A DNA stretch of 64,000 nt, taken from assembly GCA_013396525.1 (NCBI GenBank), contig VWYX01000217.1:980528-1044527 (forward strand). Direction: 5' to 3'. This document shows, piece after piece, positions 42,401 through 57,400 of this stretch; the first letter of the stretch is position 1; every line of letters starts with the position of its first letter. The notes under the pieces were generated by a model that was given only the letters and a program-made list of their open reading frames with translations, was not told where the DNA came from and made no database searches. Source of the stretch: Chaetorhynchus papuensis (lineage: Eukaryota > Chordata > Aves > Passeriformes > Rhipiduridae). A program made the position numbers and the translations under genes.

Positions 42401-45400
42401 GAAGCTCTCTTTCTTCCCCCCAGGTAGGAGGGAGCCCTGGTGATTCATGTGCAGCTGTAATGGTCAGGGTTAGTTGAAATTATTGGACAAATCCTCTACG
42501 CCTAATATATTTTCAAGCATTAGAAATGTTGCCTATAGCAGTCACCCTAAGATATTGATACTTTTTGTTAAAAAAGTGCCTTTGAATGCTGCATCTAAAA
42601 CACTGAACCTTTCCATGCAGTGAAACTTGACAGTGTATGGAGGTATTTAATGCAGACATGCAATGTGCAATCCTCATGCAAGTGGAAGGCAGACACTCCC
42701 TTTTCACATCAGGCATCTCCCAAAGTACTTGAGGAGAAAAACCCATCCTCTCTTTCCATTGATTGATTAAAATAAGCCAGCCAGGCCCGGATTGCCTGGA
42801 GCAGCAGGACAGAGGATAAAAGATTTAATGGTTCCCTTTCATCCTTCTGCCTGCAGACCAGCTGCCTGAGCACAGCCTGCTGTGATGTGCCCTCCTGGGT
42901 TTGCACGCCCAGCTTGCACATTGCCTGGCACCCCAGGCACTGGTGTGGCTTACTGGAAGTTGTACAAGCAAGTACAAGGCAAGGTTCTACTTTTCTGCTT
43001 CTGTCTTGCACAGGAACTTCTTGGCATCAGTGCCATCGCCCTCCTCCCCAGGCAACCAAGGAGATGCAATGTCTCCAGCTCAGACCCCTCAATGACACAA
43101 GTTCCAGGAGCCACCAACAGCTGTCACTGCCTCAGTGGTGTCAGCAGGGCAGGAATTTTGGTTGCCTGGTGGCAGCACAGCACACAGCCATCCTCCGGCA
43201 ACTGACAGCAGTGCACAGAAAGGGGCTGTACCCTCTCTCCCTGTGCCACTGGAAGCCTGGTCCCACCAAAAGGGTGCTCTAAGGTGCCTTTAGGCTGCTC
43301 GAGACTTTTGCCTGGTCCACCACACATTCCGGTATAAAGGGAACTTGAAAATTGGACATTCAGCTTTCAGAAAGTTAACACAAAGGAAGACGCACTTAAT
43401 CTTCATTCTTTTCATCTTTGCTGTCCAACACTTATATGGCATTGAAGAATAACAAAGTTTCAGGTTCAGCACATCTTTGTCATTGCTGAATTGGAAAATC
43501 TACTAGGAAACAGTAATCTTCAAATCTAGTATTATATATAAGCATAAAAATCATCACATCTTCAAAAAATGATTGTGAGTTCCTAATCTCTAGGTCATAG
43601 AGATGCTTTAAAACAGTCTGCTTCTCAGTGACATTTCTGAGAACATGAGCCCAAATTTTCTGTTTACAACCCAAAAATAACATATATATATATATATATA
43701 TTTGGGTATATATATTTAAAACCTCTTAATTGGCATTATTTTCAAGTTGAGACTATTAGCTCCAAAAAGCTTTACTTCAAAATCCACTGTATTTGGACAA
43801 CATCCAGTCCAGCAGATTATGACAACTACAGTATAGTGGCCAGAATACATTCCATGCTGGTACACGACACGGATAAAGGACAGGTCAAACTACACGTGGC
43901 AGTGCCCCACCTAAAGCTCTGCAGGTCAGGTACAGTGCCCAGATTTCAGTGTGCAGCGTTATCCCTTCAGCTGCTGCTAACTGCTTTCCTTACAACCAGA
44001 GGGACAGCTCCCTTAGGGGAACAGAAATGTACAGATCCGCACTGTGTATTTTTAAAAGTGTTTAGCAAGAAGCTTTGATCTATTATTTCCCCCCCTACAA
44101 AGCAGCAAGGGGAAATTTCTTTGTGCTTCAGCCCAAGGAAGGAGATATAAGGAGTATCTTGTTTGCCCCTGGGAGCCAAATTACCATAAATATGCTAAGC
44201 AGTGCAAGCTCCCCAACATGTGGCACTGGAGCATGTGCAGTAAACATCACAGCATCTCTTCAGGGAAGCCTAGCACGACAAAGCCTCCACTGGCAAAATG
44301 CTCCTGGCTTCTGTGGATTTGACAGAACTGCCTATAAAGGGAACGATGGCATTTTCATCCGAGCAAGAACTGTTTGATTTGGTCCAAATCTCTGCACAGG
44401 ATGGGAATAGCAGGCCCTAGACTAACAAACAGACCACACATTTCTTCCAGCACATGAAAGGTCAAGTGGTAGGATATTTTTGGTGTATTGGGTCGCACAC
44501 ACTAGGTTAGGGTCTTGCATACACAGCTGTGGCCCACTGTCATGTAAGCTCAAAAGCAGAGAGTCACTTAAGATCTTCTGACACTCGGAGGCAAAAGGCC
44601 CAGCCAGGGTGCTGCACGGCTGTGACGTGTTACAGGCTCTGCTGGGGAGGGGGCAAAGGGGAGGCAGGAATGTATCTGGCAAACCCCAGAGGAGACCCAG
44701 ACAGACACTGGCATACTGCAATGTCACAGCTGCACTGGAGGATGCCACTTCCAGCATTTTGCCCAGGCTGATGGGCAAACAATTCTCAGATCCCTCTGAA
44801 ATAACTTATGCAATGTCTAACAACACACCTACAACGTGGCACAGGGGCTGGCACGAGGAACACGACATCCAAGAGAACCCAAAAACCAAAAAGGGCCATA
44901 CTTGCATCTTACATTTCCACACCTGTCTTCCTCCCCACTCCCCAGGGCAGAGAAGCACAGCTTCACAGTATAAAACCAGAACAATGAGCACCAGAACACT
45001 CATAAGGCAGCTGCATTTTGCTTCCCCATGTGGTGAATGGGTTCCAAAAAAAATCTGATGAGTTTCATGATGGTGGTGTTAAAATACATTATTACACTAA
45101 TTGTAGACTTACTTATAATACATAGATCCTTAAATTATGACCTGAAATTGTACTTGCTACACTGAGACACCCAAATCACTCCAGTGACAGGTTAACATGT
45201 AATTAAAGACAGCTTTTCTCCTTACTATTATTACAACTTAATGAAAGACAGCAATAAAAAAATGCCTTGCACATAGTCTGCATATGTATTAAGAGCATCT
45301 AAAAACTTCAAACTACTGTGTTTGTCAGTACAACCCTGTGCTGACAGCTGAATAAAAGAAATCACAAAGGTTCTTGCTTGCACTGTTTAAAGATCATACA

Positions 45401-48400
45401 GGGCTAAGACACGAGGAACAGATATTATCCAGAGTTTAGCTGCTTGTAAGTACTAAAATACCTGCATGGGCATATTTTCCTGTGGCAGCTGAACTGTGTT
45501 TGTGTGCAATTTGGCTGCTTGCAATACACAGCATCTCAATGCTACACTTTTAAGATAGAAGACCTTTATTTTGATAATTTCCAAAATATTTACACTCATT
45601 GGGGAGTTCAGCATTAGATCCTTGGTTGAGCTGTACCATAATTACTCAGGGGCTTTTATTTGATGGCCTTGCTTATTTCAGTTAAATAAAGTGGAAATAC
45701 TAAGCAATAATAGATGAAAGCACAGTGGGGTAATTTTCTAAAGGTTTGTATTCACTTTTGTCATTATTTTTGATTTCTAGTGCTATTTATTGACTCAGTC
45801 ACAAAAAAAAAAAAAGATGCAAAACACAGCTCTCAGATTTGGGCTGGTATAGTCCAGCTTTCTTCCTTTGTATCTTTCTTTTCCAAGTCTTATGAGATGC
45901 CGTGTTTTTCATGCACACACTGGAAAGCATCTAATTTAAGAGATGCATTCCGTATTTCGCGGAAAGTGTTCAATTTTTAGCCCTTCATCAAGACAGCCAG
46001 CTGTCTCCTGGATTTCACAGGGCACAGAGGAATCTCCTTGGCTGACTGGTGACCCCCACCCCTCTGCACAAGCACACACGAATCTGACACGACGTTACGG
46101 AAAAAGGTAAAAATCACAAACTGCGGTAACAGAAAAGCCCCTGTATTAAACGGTGCCTCTTGGAGCATCTGCTCCATGACCGTGTTTCACCACTACAGCA
46201 CCTGGCTGTGACTAGCGCTTGCTGCCATCTTTCATCTCTATAGTTCTTTTAGGCCATAAGTGTCGGCATGGTTTTCACAAAAAGTGCTTTATTTTTCCAG
46301 TGTATAGAGAAAAGGAGGCAGATCAGGGAGAGGGGGGAGGTACCTGCCAAGGCTGAGTACACAAACCCACTGTCCCATGCAGACAACACCAATGCTTTTG
46401 GCTAACACCGTAAAATCCGAGTCAGATGGTGATCCCACTGCAAATTGCCTTTGCAGATCAGTTTTTCAAACCCTCTTCAAATTAAATAGGCTAACAGCAT
46501 AATTTCCCCTTTTTTTTTAAAAAAAACTGATTTGCTTATTCAATTAGTAATTAAAGGCAATTATAAAAAAATATTTTTGCTTACTAAGAAGCAGTATGCT
46601 TTCCATATCACCACCGTTAGCCCATGGGAAATTATCAGTTATGTGATGACAGTCTCAGACTGCAATCACTTTCCCATGGCTGCAGCCTGGTAAACACTTC
46701 AGCTAGGGTTAACACTTCCTACAGCTTCTTTCAGGTCACAAAATAGTGAGCATGTATTTATTGTTCCTAAAGAGCCTGTCAGAGAAGGTAGCAAAGCATC
46801 TTTAAGGAAGACTCTGAGGATTACATACCAGCCTTCAGCTAGATGAATACTTCATATACAAGAACATATATTTAAAAGCGATTTTTCGTATCAGCTTTTA
46901 GAAACACATCACCGATTACAGTAAACATACAGGAGCTGGAATTAATTCCACTAGGAGCTGCTGTTCTGAAGAAAGAGTAACCCATATCCCAGAAGGACAA
47001 TGAACTATAATATGCAAGCTCATTTAATCACTGTATCCAATTACAAGGAGGAATAAATCGTCACACACATGCCTATGTCTGAATTTTAAAAAGTAAATAG
47101 ATCATGAATAGTCAAGCCAAATGCTGTGAATCTCTGGATTCAGAGATTAGCAGGGAAAGTGGTGCATTCACTTCCCACTTGAAATTTTTTGTTCCATTGA
47201 TCATACGGAGCTGACATTCTCTGCAGTAGGGGACACAAAATTCTGACATTCACCTCAACACAGTTTGTGTATGGTCTAAAGACAGACTTTCCTACTCTCT
47301 CTGCTCTGATGCACACCCAGGAGTCCCCCAAGTAACAGGGGCTGAGAAGAGGAGCTGCCTTTCTTCCTAACTCTACAAATAGCAGCACTTTCGGCAACTG
47401 CTCCTACCCTTTGCTGTAAACTTCCTCATCCCAGACCTACATGACCATATGCTCCACAAGGATCCGAATCCTCTCCATTTGTCAAGAAAACCCAGTACAG
47501 CAGTTTCTTGCAAAGCTGATAGCATTTTCATGTTTTCCAGATGCTTTTAGAAAACTGTTATCAAATATTAAACATTCTTTGTAATCAAGAACATAGTTGT
47601 AACTTCCCAAATTACATCTTACTAACCTGGACTCCCTAAACAAATTTCCTATCCATTAAACTATGATGTAACATAAAATGTCCTGTGGCCCATTTGCATG
47701 TCAAAACACTCAGCCCAGAAGGCAGATTAGATTCTCATTAATAATAACACAATCTGTACTCACACATCAAAGAAAGAAACCTGTTCAAAATATTTACATA
47801 AGCTGCACAAGCAGCCCATGACATATTTGCCTGGAGAGATGGGCCATCATGCTGGAGACTGTAACAAAATTTCCCTCAAGCCAGCAATACTACACACACC
47901 TCAGGAAAAAGCCTTCTTTGCAATGGGAGAAGCCCAGTTTCAGCTGGCAGAGGCCTTCCCTTGCCTACAGGTTTAGGCTTCGCTTGTCCAACATGCCCAG
48001 GTTTCCCAACTGATCTCATCCCAAAATCTCCTTGCGTGTGCTTTGGGGCTCCTGCCCTCAGCAAACCTCAGAGGTCCTGTGATGGCAATGGCTCCCCAGG
48101 GTGTCACAGTGCCCTGGGGAAGGGCTCTGTGCCCTTCAGCAGCCCCAGCACTGACGGAGTCTCCAAGGCGTTTGCAAGCTGCTCTGGCCTAGGAGCCCTA
48201 CAGTGCGGCCGCAAGGACAGCAAGGAGGGAACAGACAGTGTCCCTTTGCTTCCCTGGCCCTGCTCCAGGGACATCCAGGGGACAGGACAGTGAGGAGCCT
48301 GCAGCATGTCCAGGGCTACCTCCTCACAACAGGCTGGACTCCAGCAGGCCAGAGATCTGCACCTGTTTGTCCATCCTAAGAAGCACCTGGCTGCCCCCAT

Positions 48401-51400
48401 GCAGCCTCTTTGTTCAACACCTGTGCAGACCTGTGCAGCTCAAGTGGCGGTGAGGAGGCATTTTGCCTGCTGGGAAGTGGGGTGCATGCCTGTGCTGAAC
48501 TTCTGCATCACCCTGCTGTAGTCTCCCTGCCACTGCTTGATGGCACGTAGCAGGATGGCAATTTTCCACCTGCCTGTTGCGGAGTTAAACTCTACAGACA
48601 GCAATGCAGACAGTTAACTTCTACAGACAGTAAGAGGAGAAGCTGTAGTCATCTAATAGGCAAAATGTTTGCATTTGCCCACTCCTGGTGGTTTTCACAC
48701 TTTGGGGCAATGCTACATGGTCACTGCTGCTTTAAGGCTTTGAATGAAAACCCTTTGACAATGGGGATCTGACAAATGCTATTTGTTTCTGGTTGTTTTC
48801 CACTGTTGTTTGTTTGCTTCCAGCTTGTGGCTGTGCATCCCCCATGATGTTACTAACAGTATCAACAAACAAAATCCCATGGACAAGGCTCCTATGGGGC
48901 AGGGAATGAAATCCAACAAGGGTTTCATTATTGTATTGATGCTGGGGCTCTGAATTCATGGCTGGGAAAGAACAAAACCAGGATCTGCCTTTCTGGTTTT
49001 AACTGCAATGGTTCCTAGAGAGAGGTCAACCAGAGCTAAATTCCAAGAAATGGATATGAAGAGGGTTAAAGAAAGGCTGCTTGTGGAATTGGCAGAGCCT
49101 TGTGGGCAGTGAGAGGAGGAGGGATAATGGCAGGAGGGGGATGCAGGGTGTAGAAAAAAGAAAAAAGGAAAGAAACTGAAAAGCAATAAATTGTGATGTA
49201 TAAAAGCTTCTAGCAGTCCCAAGTCAGACAGCATGATTTCTTCATGATTACATCTCTCATTCTGGCAATTTGTATCTCCATCAAAACTCAAGTTCAAGCA
49301 AAAGAATAAAATCACAATTCATGACAAATGCCGTTGCAAGAAAACCAAAGTTTTTTATTATTAGCTTCCATCAAAATTAGATCCATCAATGCTGCCACTT
49401 TATTTACATTCATCTATTTTCCCCCAAACTTTCACCCCAAGACATTTTTGCACTCAGTGTCCTTGTAGCCATCCCATTTTCACTTCAGAGAGAGAAGTAT
49501 GATTTTGGTTTCAGAAGAATCTCACAAACTTTCTGAACTAAGACAAGGTCATCTCATGATCGCAGCCTGGCTTGGGAGAGAGTGGTGTGAGCTGCTGCCA
49601 CAGCTACAGCTCACATCAGTATTTTTCACCTTGTCTAAAAGATGGGACAAGTAATGTACTTTATTGCAGTAACTGATGCTATTCTGAAAAGCTCTTTCTG
49701 TCAGTGCCAGCTATACTCCACGGGGGTAAATGACATCTCATGAAAAACCTTTGGCTGTCAAAGTGCTGTAATTCTCCTCCTATTTCAATCTTTGAAAGGA
49801 TCAAAATTGACTCTAAAAAAACAAGCAGGACTATCTTCAATACCAACTACACAGACTCTCCTAAAAGGTGCTATACACCCCCAACTAATACCAAACTGGA
49901 TCAAACCTTTCCCTCTAAAAAAAGCAACAGCAATGTAAAGCCTGCATTATGAGCTTACCAATTGCAGTTAATGCACAGGGTTTCTGAATTTATGCTCAGT
50001 GCATTCTGCTCTATTATCTCCTTTTAAGACAGGCCCCTCCACTCTCTCAAAAGTATTCTTACTACAACCATCTATTCCTACATCCAACAGCCAACCTTCT
50101 CCCTTGCCCACTAAAATAAAAACCTAGCAAAACATCACAAACCACAGCAGAACACCCTGCCAACCTCTTCCAGCACACAGCGAATTTGGCCTTTAGCAGC
50201 TGCTGTCACAGCTGTTCTCTCCCCCTTTCCCTTGAACATGCTAGAGAAGGCAGCAGCCACTGTTAGGGCAGGGCAGAGCCTGGCTCTGCTGCACCTGGTA
50301 ATCCAGAGTGTGCTGGCACCAGTTTGCCAATGTCCCAGACAGACTCTCTCGAGCAATTATGTTTATTCAGCTACCCAGCAAGCAGAGGCATTCCGTGCTG
50401 TAGTGCAGCCCAGGGTTCCCAGCTATTAAGGGAGGTCTTAAGAGCCCACAAAAAGCCCACTGGGAAATAGGCAGAAATCTATACCAATTAATGGTTCACA
50501 AATAGGTCTTGGGTTGTGGCTTTTTGTTCTTAATCTCCCCGGGTGACCTCTGAGCCCAGGGATTTACAGAAGGCAGTAAAGCGGGGAAGAAAAGGACTGC
50601 ACCAGTACACTGCACAACCAAGCATCACCTAACAGCAGTAACAGGGAGCATGACAGGGAGCTTAGTAAAGTAACAATAATTGTAGTTTGGCTATAGCCAA
50701 AACCAGTCCCACTTTTGTCCACAAAAAGACCAAGGCTGCTACTTCCATAGTACTGTGAAACTGCCTGAACTCAGGGCATGTTAAGAAGGATTGCGGGGGA
50801 AGGAGGAATTAACAGCATGAGAGTAAATTTAGTTCGCAAGAGGGAAAAAAGCAGCTTTGAAGAACAAATTTCTTTCAGATTCTTAATACACAACCTCAAA
50901 GCACAGGTCTGCAGTGAATCCATCCTTCCACCCTGTGGGCGGGGAATGAAGGCGCTCTTTATATTCCTCATAAAATGGTAATCTCACAAGAAAATCATTG
51001 TATTATAGCAACTTGGAGCACTGGAAACACTGGAATTCAAACTCTGAAGACAGTGCATGAACTGTATTCTTGGACTCAGAGATACAGTAAGCACGCCAAC
51101 ATACAGTTTTATGTTTTCAGCATTCTTACATAAAAAAAAAAACATTCGATAAGAGCTTTTCTCAAAAAAAAAAAATAAATTAAAAAAATCAGAATTTCAG
51201 AGCACCATCTCTGATTTTTATATCATTACAGATTCTGCTTTCAGAAAGGAATGCTTTACTGTATCCTGAGAACAAGCTTCCAACTTAACAGCCATCTCAC
51301 TGAGTGCTAATAGCAACACAGGAGTCATTAGTGTATGAACACGCCTACCTAGGTCAGCAGCTGGGGAATCTCGGTGTCATCAAAGAGCTGATGCCTTAGG

Positions 51401-54400
51401 ATTTCAGCTTTTATATTTTTCATATCCTGTAATAGTTTAGTGTGTAACTCTAGACTCCATATAGCCTGTTAGCTACTGTTCTCCCATTCTGATGAGAAAA
51501 AACAAATCCTCTCTAAAAAAAAACTTCAAGGACACCTTACTGTCTTGGCCCCGAAATATGTAAAAAAATGTGGGTTAAGGGGGGAACCAACTTGGGGTAA
51601 TGATTTCATTACCTGAAATTGTAATTGGAGGATTAACCCCCGATATGCAAATGAACCAAACATAAAATTATGGAAACCCGTGACCCGGTTATCCATTCTG
51701 GGTGTAGCCCCTGCATCTCTGACTGCCCCAAGTGTACCTTGAAGGCCCTTCAATAAATATAACCACTTCTATTCTCTTAATTTTGTCTAGCCTCTGTTTT
51801 TAGGTAGCCCATCAAAGCATCAGAGAAACACAAAAAAGGAGTACCTGGATGACAGTGTCCCGTTTTTCAACAGCTTGCAGATCAGGGTTTGATAGTAAAA
51901 AGCTTTAAGAAGGAAGAAAATGAGTACAATACTAAGCGGTGAGAACGATAAATAGCGGCCTGTGGTGAAGGGCCCCATGTTTGGGGTTCCTGAAGGACAG
52001 GGTGGTCTGTGGCTCCCGCTGAAGGAACAGGATTGTGTGGACACTTCACAAGAAGCAGCAACACTGATATTTCAGTTTTGCAGTTCCAGTTCCTACTCTC
52101 ACAGCTAACTGACCTGCCAGCCCACACACCATCTGTTGCTATTTCTCTTACGCTACTCTCAAAAATCAGGTCCTGCTTTGCATCTACTAGAAACAGCACT
52201 TTTTAGACAACTGCACATGTTTTATAGTCAGCTTCAGTGAGCCGCATTCTGGGAAAATATGAAGACAGGAGCTGTATCTGGGGGCTGAGAGGATCTAGAA
52301 AGCTGTGTCACCTCCACAGTAGAGGTTGTCCTCTCCCTTCATGTATTTCACTCTTGGTGGTTTGATCAGCTTGCTGCAGGGGAATGGATCTCCAGTATAC
52401 AGAAGAAAGCAAGAGTTACCACAGTTTAGATTCATTTCAGAATTTGGCTATGATTTTTTGCTAAGCTGATGTTGACTTGTTTTGGTTTTAGTATTTTTAT
52501 GGCTCACTAGAGGCGGTATGACCTTAGGTGCAACAGAAGGGACCCAGTCTGCTTCATCTGCACACCTGCAGCTGTGGAACTGACCTAACCTCCTGTGTAG
52601 CATTTGAGCCAGACAGGGAATCAACCCAAGTGGCTGGTGTATATTTAAGATGACAGGTCTCTTGATGAGAGAGATTTCTTTGGCGTGACCCCTGTGAAGT
52701 GACTCAGTTTTCCCCTTCGACTTCGTAGCCCTCAGTCCCAACCTTCTGACCTGGGAACACAAGTTATTTCTGCTACATTTGACACTGACCAGCCACACTC
52801 GAGTGATTAGAAAAGGATTCAGACTAAGGCAGAAACTAAGAAGCAACCTCTGCTATTCTTTTAAACCACTAAAATACAAGGATTTTTATTAAATCTTCCA
52901 AGAATTTTTTATCCCTCCCCTACACTTCTTGGCTTAGCCCCACCAGACAACTAGGAATTATCAAAAGCACCACTCTGGAAAAAGTTCTCTAGAAATACTT
53001 TTCAAATATACAAACACGTCTCTTTATGATCTCAGCTACTTAATGCATCTGTTAATTTTTATATCTATATATATATATGACCATATATCATTTCATATAT
53101 CTGAAATACTTACTCCATTGATTTGATGGTTATATCACCTAGACTTCCAAAGTTATGAGAGCAAAAGGGATGTGACAAATAACTGATTAAATGTCTTTAG
53201 GGTTACATTTCCAGCAAACTTACCAAATTCCCAGTGTCGTAGTATCTTATCTTCCAGGTACCTCATCAAAAATGCTTTTATCACCCAAGCCTATTTTGCA
53301 GTACAACAAATGAACATATTCTGCCTTTTTTGACTTAAAAGCCTTTTCCACTGTCAAAAGAAAATTATTTTTACTCCTAAAAATGTTCTCCTGATAGACC
53401 TACACTTCTCAATTCTTTTCTGCTTAAACGACTAAGACCATCAAAAACCCTGATATTGTCTACAATGCACATCTTCATAATAAATGGTTTCACACTAGGC
53501 TTTTGTGACAGCTCCTTATCACTTTCTCACATAGCAAAAGGCGACAACTGGCAATAATGAATCACAGAATTACAGGGAAAAGGCTGAGAAGCTGAGAATA
53601 CTATGATCCAGTTGGCTGTCATATAGAATGGGTTGCTTTTTCTTCTGCAAATTTGACTCAAACACAGAAAATTAAACACTTGGTGCTCTACCAGGTACTC
53701 TTGCACTGAGTAGAAAAAAATGTATTTAGGTGCCCACAGTGCACAATGTGCCTCGGTGCTCCTGGGCACACCGAAACCATGTGTTTGTCTGGTGGTTCCC
53801 TCAGTTACTTTCTCCCCCTGAAAGGGTCTAACTTGCTAAGTGTACCTACAGCATAAAAGTATTTGCGGTGATGAACTGAAAAAGTACCATCTGTATCTAT
53901 AAACAGAGTCCTGGTCATGAATAAGGATGTTTATGACTCCCCATGTTGACTCTAGTTTCCCAGACATTGGCTATAATGGTGAAACAATTCAGGAGCAGCA
54001 TTCCCAGACTTTGCCTTTACAAAAGTTTGCCCAAACAAGTTTTAGTGCCCAAGTGCAAATAAACCCTTTTCAGGCTCCATGTCCTCATTTCTCAGAAAAA
54101 ACTGTCTGAGCTCCCGACACAAGAGAGCATCTTAGACATATTCCCCTCACTGGCATCTCCCATTGTCTTTGGCACTGCAGCATGTGACACACTGTCTGCC
54201 TGTAGTAAATCCCAGACACGGTGCTCCTTCTGCAAGCTGGTTCAGCGCACTACTGTGGCAGAAAATAATCCTATCAAGGCGAAAAAACATAATTTCCTAT
54301 TAAGATACCTACCTGTACTTGGCACAAGGTCAAGCCAAGTATAGCAGAGGAGATGGGGTAACATGTACAGGTGGACAGTTAGAGGATATCAGACCTTCCC

Positions 54401-57400
54401 GTTTGAGCAGAAGCCAGAGTCACTGCTGGCAGCTTTGGTCCCAGCTTCATGCTATCCCCAGAGCTCCTGCTTCTCTTGTCCCACCTTCAGGTTCCAGCAT
54501 GCCATTTGCAAAGCCATTCAGCAGAAAATGACTCCCACTCTGCTGCCTGCTGAACTGATAACTCACTCAGCTGTCCTATCTATCTTACTGTAATCTTAGA
54601 TTCTGATTAATGCTTTCCAAACGACAACATGCTGCATGCAATACGCTGGGTCAGATCAAAGATCCCCATAAAAAAGAACCAGGTCTTTGACACAGGATGC
54701 CCAAGGGAAGAAAAAAACCTCAGAAAAAAATACAGAGTTATCTTTCCCAGACACACCTTTCTATCTTCCAGCAATGGGCAGTGTAGACTTTCCAAATGGG
54801 AAGTTGTATTGACATCACTCCAGTGATGGAGTTTTTGCCAGGATTTTGCCTCATCTGTTTTTAAACCCTTCCAAATTTTGGCTTCCACAGAATACTCACA
54901 ACAATGAATTTCAGTTTAGCTCTGCATTATCAGAAAATCACTTCTCTTTATTAGTCATAAACCAAATGATTTCACTTTGTGAAATGTGAAAAGTGAATCA
55001 AGTGAAAACACTCGCCTCATTATGAAAAACAATGAACAATCTTTACATCTCACCTTCCCCACACAATTAATAGTTTTGTAGATCACCATATACCTCCTCT
55101 ACCAAAGCTGCCTTCCTACGATGACCAGACCTAGACTATTTATTCTTAGATGTATTTAATCTATAATGCTATTCACCCTTGCTGCCCTTTACTCCATTTT
55201 CAACCTTTCTGAGCTGGAGGAGAAGAAGGAATTATATTATACATTCCATATTTCACAGTTATACAACAGTATAACTACGGCTCTTGCTTGGCTTCTTTCC
55301 TAATTAGCCTAAATACTGCTTGGCTTTTTGACCAATTCTGATCAAAAAGTTCCAAGAACTATCCACACTACCTCCATAGACCTATTTTCTGCACAATAAT
55401 AGTCAAGTCAGCACCCTGCTGAATAGGTATAATAAGAATTTCCTCTTCTCCATGGTAGAAAAACACATTACTTTGCATTTTTCAAACTTGGATCCCATCT
55501 GCAATTTTACCCTGCAGTCACACAGACTTTTGTCCCTTTCATCTTTCTTCAGCCATAGGGCTGGTTTGAGGGGCCCGCTCCCAACTCATTTTCCCAGTTA
55601 TACACTGCCCCATTCTTATTACTTTCATGAGACTAATTTTGAGTTGGATCAGCTTCATGACCTAGCACAACAGCCCAAACAGGCAGTCAGATGTGGGGAT
55701 AATAGGGTGTACAAGAATATAATCTTGCATGGCCACCAAAGGTAAAACTATGACTTTATTTATCAGGAGATCCTCAACCATTTAATAATACCAGCACACG
55801 CTGTTGCCTCAGATTTCGTCCCACACTCAGCAGCACCCAGTCTTCAATGGCAAATTCCCTCCATTTTAAACACAATTTACTCCTACCTTTCATTTTCTCT
55901 CTTTTAAGTAACCATCAGTCCGAAAAGCATCTCCTTCCTGATCAAAATGATCTTTAAGTTTCTTTCAGGATTTCCGGCAAGGGATTTTATCAAAAGCATT
56001 TTGAAAATGCACACCAGATCATATATATCCTCATGTTCTTTCAAACCTTTAACAGCTCTACAGGATACACAAGATCTGAACTGTCTGCAAAAAAAAAATC
56101 CCCATATTTCCTTCTTCTCAGTATGTTTCTGTATGCATTTCTTCCTTCCATGTCTACTGTAGTGCCATCCAATTTCCCAGCACAAATTCATAGCTTCACG
56201 CTGAAATTTTGCATCTAATCATACTCCTGCAAGCAAGTCCAGCTGCTAAAGACAGCAGTCCTTCTCTCCTGCTGTCCTCACCTGCACACCTCTCACTCCC
56301 TGCCACCCTCTCCCTGTGTCAGGGGGGCAAACTTTGTGTCACTTACAGATTAAGTGGATCAAGAGATTTATGCATCTTAAAACTAATAATTAAGTATTTC
56401 CTAGGTTAGTGTCAACTAGGAGCAGCTGCCTGCTTGGGTCTGCTACAGAATCACACGACAGACTGCAGAAGCACAGAGGCACCAGTGGCAGGAGTGGTTG
56501 GGAAAGGCTGAGCTGCTTCTTCTGACTGCAGCCACAGTTTATGCTGGAATAATGTATTGATAAAATGACAACCTTATTACTTAGATGTTCCCCAAATAGA
56601 ACCATTTCTTTTAATTGGCATCACATTTTCCACCTTCCTCTGCCACTCAAGCTGCTTTATATGATAGATTACACACCACTGTTAGGAGTTCAGCAATTTC
56701 ATATCAGAGTTCCTTTAGAAGTCTTCAGGGAGTAACATCTGATCCTGGTGATTTGTTACTATTCATTTTATTGATTTATTCTAAACCTACGTCTACTGAC
56801 AGTCCAATTTAGAGATAGCTTAGACTCACACTGCATAAAGCAATGGTCCTCTGCAAGAGCCTCCCCAGGTTCTCTTATATTGAACACTGACATATATTAG
56901 TATTTTTTTATCTTTTGTGTTACTCTTACACTGATGTGCTCACCTAAATTCTTATTCCCCCCCCATGAGCATGGCAGTAGTATGCATTTAGCCCATTTAT
57001 TTTACCAAATCTTCCTAAAACTTTAGGGAAAAGTTTACAAAATCTCTCAAAATTATGACTGATAACATTTCATTATGGAGGACAGTTAAGAGGAAAGGTT
57101 AGTAGGCACTTATTCTCTCCATCCTAAAACCTGGAAGGTAGGATCACAAAGTGTTGGGCAAATATTTATCCTCGTTGACATCAGTCCACATGCATTAGAT
57201 ACACTTACATTGACTGTGTGGCAGTCACAGGAGTACATTTTTCAACACCTTTTAATCATCAGTGAAAAGCATAGTGAGCAAAAGACCTAACAACATCCTT
57301 CCTAACCAAGAAACAAAAAAATATCAAAAAGCAACCAGACGTTTTTTTCCTTGGAATATTAAACAAAAGACAATCTAGAAAAGGCAGGGCTGTATCCCTT

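Noticed and set aside
44422..45058. 118- and 149-codon ORFs in intron 1
   Set aside because: Opposite-strand overlaps with no family resemblance. Cysteine- and serine-rich composition looks random.
47940..48520. GC-richer stretch in intron 1 with ORFs near 100 codons on both strands, considered as a nested gene or second CpG island
   Set aside because: CpG density is modest, no protein similarity is visible and no promoter or exon structure could be built.
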